From JASHVB01 sp963780805 (GTDB lineage: Bacteria; Pseudomonadota; Alphaproteobacteria; Acetobacterales; Acetobacteraceae): 64,000 bases of DNA. Shown in pieces: positions 63,161-64,000 of the stretch (position 1 is the first letter of the stretch; each line of letters begins with the position of its first letter). The DNA is taken from contig CAWADP010000007.1 in the NCBI GenBank assembly GCA_963780805.1, positions 124,001-188,000 on the forward strand. Reading direction: 5' to 3'. Position numbers and translations under genes: made by a program. Under the pieces are notes generated by a model that had not been told where the DNA came from, made no database searches, and worked only from the letters and a program-made list of their open reading frames with translations.

Positions 63161-63316
63161 GTCATTGCAAGGGCCGAAGCGACGAAGCAGTAACCTGCGT
63201 TACGAGCCGGAGGCTGCCCAGGTGGACTGCTTCGTCGCTCCGCTGCGTGCAAGAAACATCCCGTCATGGCCATTTCATTCGCGGCGGCCCCGGCCGGTGG
63301 TCAATTCACAATGACA
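63161..63316. repeat. Diverged, longer copy of the GTCATTGCGAG family
   Basis: GTCATTGCAAGGGCCGAAGC at the left pairs with CTGCTTCGTCGCTCCGCTGC and GTGCAAGAAAC at 63227-63255. Beyond this lies a second segment (CGGCGGCCCCGGCCGGTGGT, then CAATTCACAATGACAGG) that also occurs, shortened, at 44205 and 55150. The 234-base gap has no gene. Confidence 0.75.
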
Positions 63317-63357
63317 GGTGAGGGTGATCGTTTCCGGCCGGGGTGAAAATGCTCTAA

Positions 63358-64000
63358 CTAACCATGTCCCCACAGCGTCTTGGTCGCCCGCCGCGCACCC
63401 TCGGCCATGGCTTCGAACTTTGCCCAGCAGATCGACGGATGGCCGACCCGCGTGCCCAGCCCGCAATCCGTGCCGGCGAGCACGTTCTCGCGTCCGACCA
63501 GGTTCGCGTAGCGAACCAGGCGCTCGGCCACCAGGTCCGGATGTTCGATGAAGTCGGTGCAATGGCCGACCACGCCCGGAATCAAGGTGGCTCCGTCAGG
63601 CAGCTTCACCTCCTCGAACACCCGCCATTCATGCTCATGGCAGGGGTTTGATGCTTCGATCGAGAAACTGCCCGCATTCACGCGGAAGATCAGGTCTATA
63701 ATGTGCTGCAGCGGAATGTCGTCGTGATGCGGTCCGTGGTGGCTGCCCCAGCACACATGCAGGCGGACCATTTCCCGCGGGATCCCCCGCAACGCGTGAT
63801 TCAGGGCCTCGACGCGCATCGCGGCGTAGCTGCGATATTCCGGGAGGGTGATGTCAGGCAAGCAGTTCCAGCCGTCGGGCAGGTCGGGATCGTCGATCTG
63901 GAGCAGGAAACCGGCATCGACAATGGCCTGGTATTCGTCGTGCATGACGTCGGCGATGGCGAATACGAACGCTTCGTCGTCCTTGTAGTATTGGTTCAGC
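63358..64000 (-). CDS. MetE-like cobalamin-independent methionine synthase family, C-terminal part
   Basis: The gene begins beyond the window; the frame is open from 64000 (LNQYYKDDEAFVFAIADVMH) to the stop at 63358. The barrel features include LLQIDDPDLPDGWN, the zinc-binding His-x-Cys in VRLHVCWGSHHGPHHD, a Glu in FSIEASNPCHEHEW, and the second Cys in LAGTDCGLGTRVGHP. This resembles the MetE C-terminal domain and the shorter MetE-like proteins (UROD/MetE superfamily) in which a single barrel carries the catalytic zinc. The methyl donor and acceptor are not known for this group. Confidence 0.88.
   Translation of the reverse strand, partial: LNQYYKDDEAFVFAIADVMHDEYQAIVDAGFLLQIDDPDLPDGWNCLPDITLPEYRSYAAMRVEALNHALRGIPREMVRLHVCWGSHHGPHHDDIPLQHIIDLIFRVNAGSFSIEASNPCHEHEWRVFEEVKLPDGATLIPGVVGHCTDFIEHPDLVAERLVRYANLVGRENVLAGTDCGLGTRVGHPSICWAKFEAMAEGARRATKTLWGHG

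Overview
The window is high-GC, densely coded DNA from an alphaproteobacterium, most likely a member of the Acetobacteraceae (Rhodospirillales). The evidence is the protein content (guaA, recR and pdxJ of alphaproteobacterial type), the gene order ftsE-ftsX-ydcF-plsC-DUF2125, and several dispersed hairpin repeats of kinds common in alphaproteobacteria. The species cannot be named from this sequence. There are about 55 genes, one tRNA (His-GTG), no rRNA and no CRISPR array. No intact transcription factor was recognised.

Layout. 1-8.4 kb: a 5'-truncated serine hydrolase, an unknown protein built from two copies of one domain, then a same-strand surface-glycan-like run (zinc-ribbon methyltransferase, GT9 glycosyltransferase, DHA2 MFS exporter, MBOAT acyltransferase and the deleted remnant of an MBOAT partner). 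8.4-19.7 kb: a GT-C-like membrane protein, guaA, a reductase/SDR pair, a molybdopterin oxidoreductase, a PcaB-like lyase, a frameshifted VOC gene and recR. 19.8-23.5 kb: a sugar-type ABC importer (binding protein and two permeases, no ATPase nearby). 24.2-28.2 kb: TMEM175-like channel, frameshifted Uma2 gene, a Cache protein coupled to an MCP-PilZ receptor, tRNA-His. 28.3-40.6 kb: mostly single metabolic genes (LLM and GMC oxidoreductases, VOC, DUF1223, TauD, M48/YjgN pair, pdxJ, aldo/keto reductase, DUF2125). 40.9-44.0 kb: the ftsE-ftsX-ydcF-plsC operon, in which three of four genes carry a one-base frameshift. 44.4-50.2 kb: DUF2189, GFA, GT39, an aryl-CoA ligase and a lipoprotein.

50.7-54.7 kb is the most informative stretch. 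A small membrane-protein gene is cut in two by an IS4-like element with a 9-bp target duplication, and that element is itself cut by an intact IS630-family element. Length arithmetic shows that precise removal of each insertion restores the interrupted reading frame. The outer element also carries an antisense passenger ORF. 55.2-64 kb: an aminotransferase, a DUF3471 remnant, a CPT-like kinase, a methyltransferase, a nitrate/sulfonate-type ABC importer, a VapBC-like toxin-antitoxin pair, a DOPA-dioxygenase-like protein and the C-terminal part of a MetE-like protein.

Two themes run through the window. First, seven otherwise normal genes are split by single-base frameshifts, several at homopolymers, so either the assembly has indel errors or the genome is decaying. 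Second, short in-frame tandem repeats (15 or 24 bp) extend the ends of three unrelated proteins.
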